Assembly (NCBI GenBank): GCA_002432195.1
Contig: DJGG01000173.1
Location: 11,399-17,918 of the forward strand
Length of the DNA: 6,520 bases
Origin: Desulfobacteraceae bacterium UBA5852
GTDB lineage: Bacteria; Desulfobacterota; Desulfobacteria; Desulfobacterales; UBA5852
Reading direction: 5' to 3'
Shown here: positions 6,180 through 6,520 of the stretch, one piece after another
Position numbering within the stretch: the stretch's first letter is position 1
How the letters are laid out: every line of letters starts with the position of its first letter
Notes under the pieces: generated by a model
Told to the model about the DNA's origin: nothing
Databases searched by the model: none
Seen by the model: only the letters and a program-made list of their open reading frames with translations
Made by a program: the position numbers and the translations under genes

Positions 6180-6520
6180 GCCGCTCCGGGCCCCCCGGCC
6201 CGGCGGTCGGCACCCGGCGCGCCGCGCTGCATAGAGGCTTGCCAAACGCCGCCGCAGATGCTAAATCGAGGGCTCGCATACCGATTGGATCGGCAGGGCC
6301 CCGGCGGTGCCACCCGGGCCGGGGTCTCCGCGTTCAAACCAACACCCCCGTTCCCGGTTTCAGAGTCTTTGCCGCGCGGGTCGCCGGAGGCCGCGCAGCG
6401 CACCGACGCCGCGGCGTTCGCGTGTGGCCTCCCGATCCGGCTGCCCGGGGGTGGATGCGCCGCTACCGTGCGCCCCCGTCGTGCGGGTCGCGGCCGGGGC
6501 CTCCCCCCGGGGCGCGGGCA
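6180..6520. other. GC-rich non-coding tail downstream of the ABC operon
   Basis: No believable gene is seen on either strand. The open frames here are Pro/Arg/Gly-rich and lack a ribosome site or domain. Besides the hairpin at 6186-6203 it holds a short inverted repeat, CCGAT-TGG-ATCGG, at 6281-6293. It also holds a longer stem, CCCCGGC 6299-6305 with GCCGGGG 6318-6324. A weak promoter-like pair, TTGCCA 6239-6244 and TAAATC 6262-6267 with a 17-bp spacer, could serve a gene beyond the window, but the -10 match is only 3 of 6. Confidence 0.5.
6186..6203 (+). terminator. GC-rich hairpin just after the ABC operon
   Basis: CCGGGCC (6186-6192) and GGCCCGG (6197-6203) form a perfect 7-bp all-GC stem with a CCCC loop, six bases past the last stop codon. 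No T-run follows, so it is not a textbook intrinsic terminator. It may be a 3' end-stabilising or pausing structure, or one element of a Rho-dependent end. Confidence 0.4.

Noticed and set aside
6239..6267. Promoter-like TTGCCA, 17 bp, TAAATC in the downstream tail
   Set aside because: The -10 matches consensus at only 3 of 6 positions and no gene follows within the window.
6149..6403. Possible small minus-strand gene of about 84 codons overlapping the end of the second ABC gene
   Set aside because: No ribosome site, no recognisable domain, Arg/Gly/Pro-rich composition, and overlap with the conserved C-terminus of the transporter.

Overview
The window looks like a chromosomal segment of a high-GC Gram-negative bacterium. 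I lean towards Desulfobacterota (the former Deltaproteobacteria), from the style of the RNase N-terminus and of the transporter pair. This is recognition from memory, not a search result. Codon third positions are strongly G/C. The only clearly AT-rich patch is the divergent promoter region near 2255-2335.

Layout. Positions 1-249 are non-coding as far as I can see and hold one moderate stem-loop. Positions 250-2247 on the minus strand encode an RNB-domain (RNase II/R family) 3'-5' exoribonuclease with an intact catalytic Asp set. Positions 2248-2482 are a divergent intergenic region with two well-formed sigma70-type promoters of matched design (TTGAC[T/C], 17-bp spacer, TATTTT), one per direction. 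Positions 2483-4228 and 4218-6179 on the plus strand are a translationally coupled pair of ABC half-transporters (membrane domain followed by ATPase domain) that overlap by 11 bp. Positions 6180-6520 are GC-rich and non-coding, with a perfect hairpin right after the last stop codon.

How the genes work together. The two ABC subunits should form a heterodimeric inner-membrane exporter of the MdlAB/TmrAB/TM287-288 type. The first subunit has Asp in place of the catalytic Glu after Walker B but a canonical LSGGQ signature. The second has the catalytic Glu but a deviant LSSGE signature. In the dimer this gives one degenerate and one competent ATP site. The second subunit also carries an insert of roughly 60 residues between TM1 and TM2, predicted to lie outside the cytoplasm. 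The RNase is transcribed away from the transporter and has no obvious mechanistic link to it beyond the shared promoter region.

I find no CRISPR array, mobile element, tRNA or rRNA, and no convincing case for a wholly new system. The most interesting points are the near-leaderless promoter and start arrangement of the RNase, the mirrored promoters, and the extracytoplasmic insert in the second transporter subunit.
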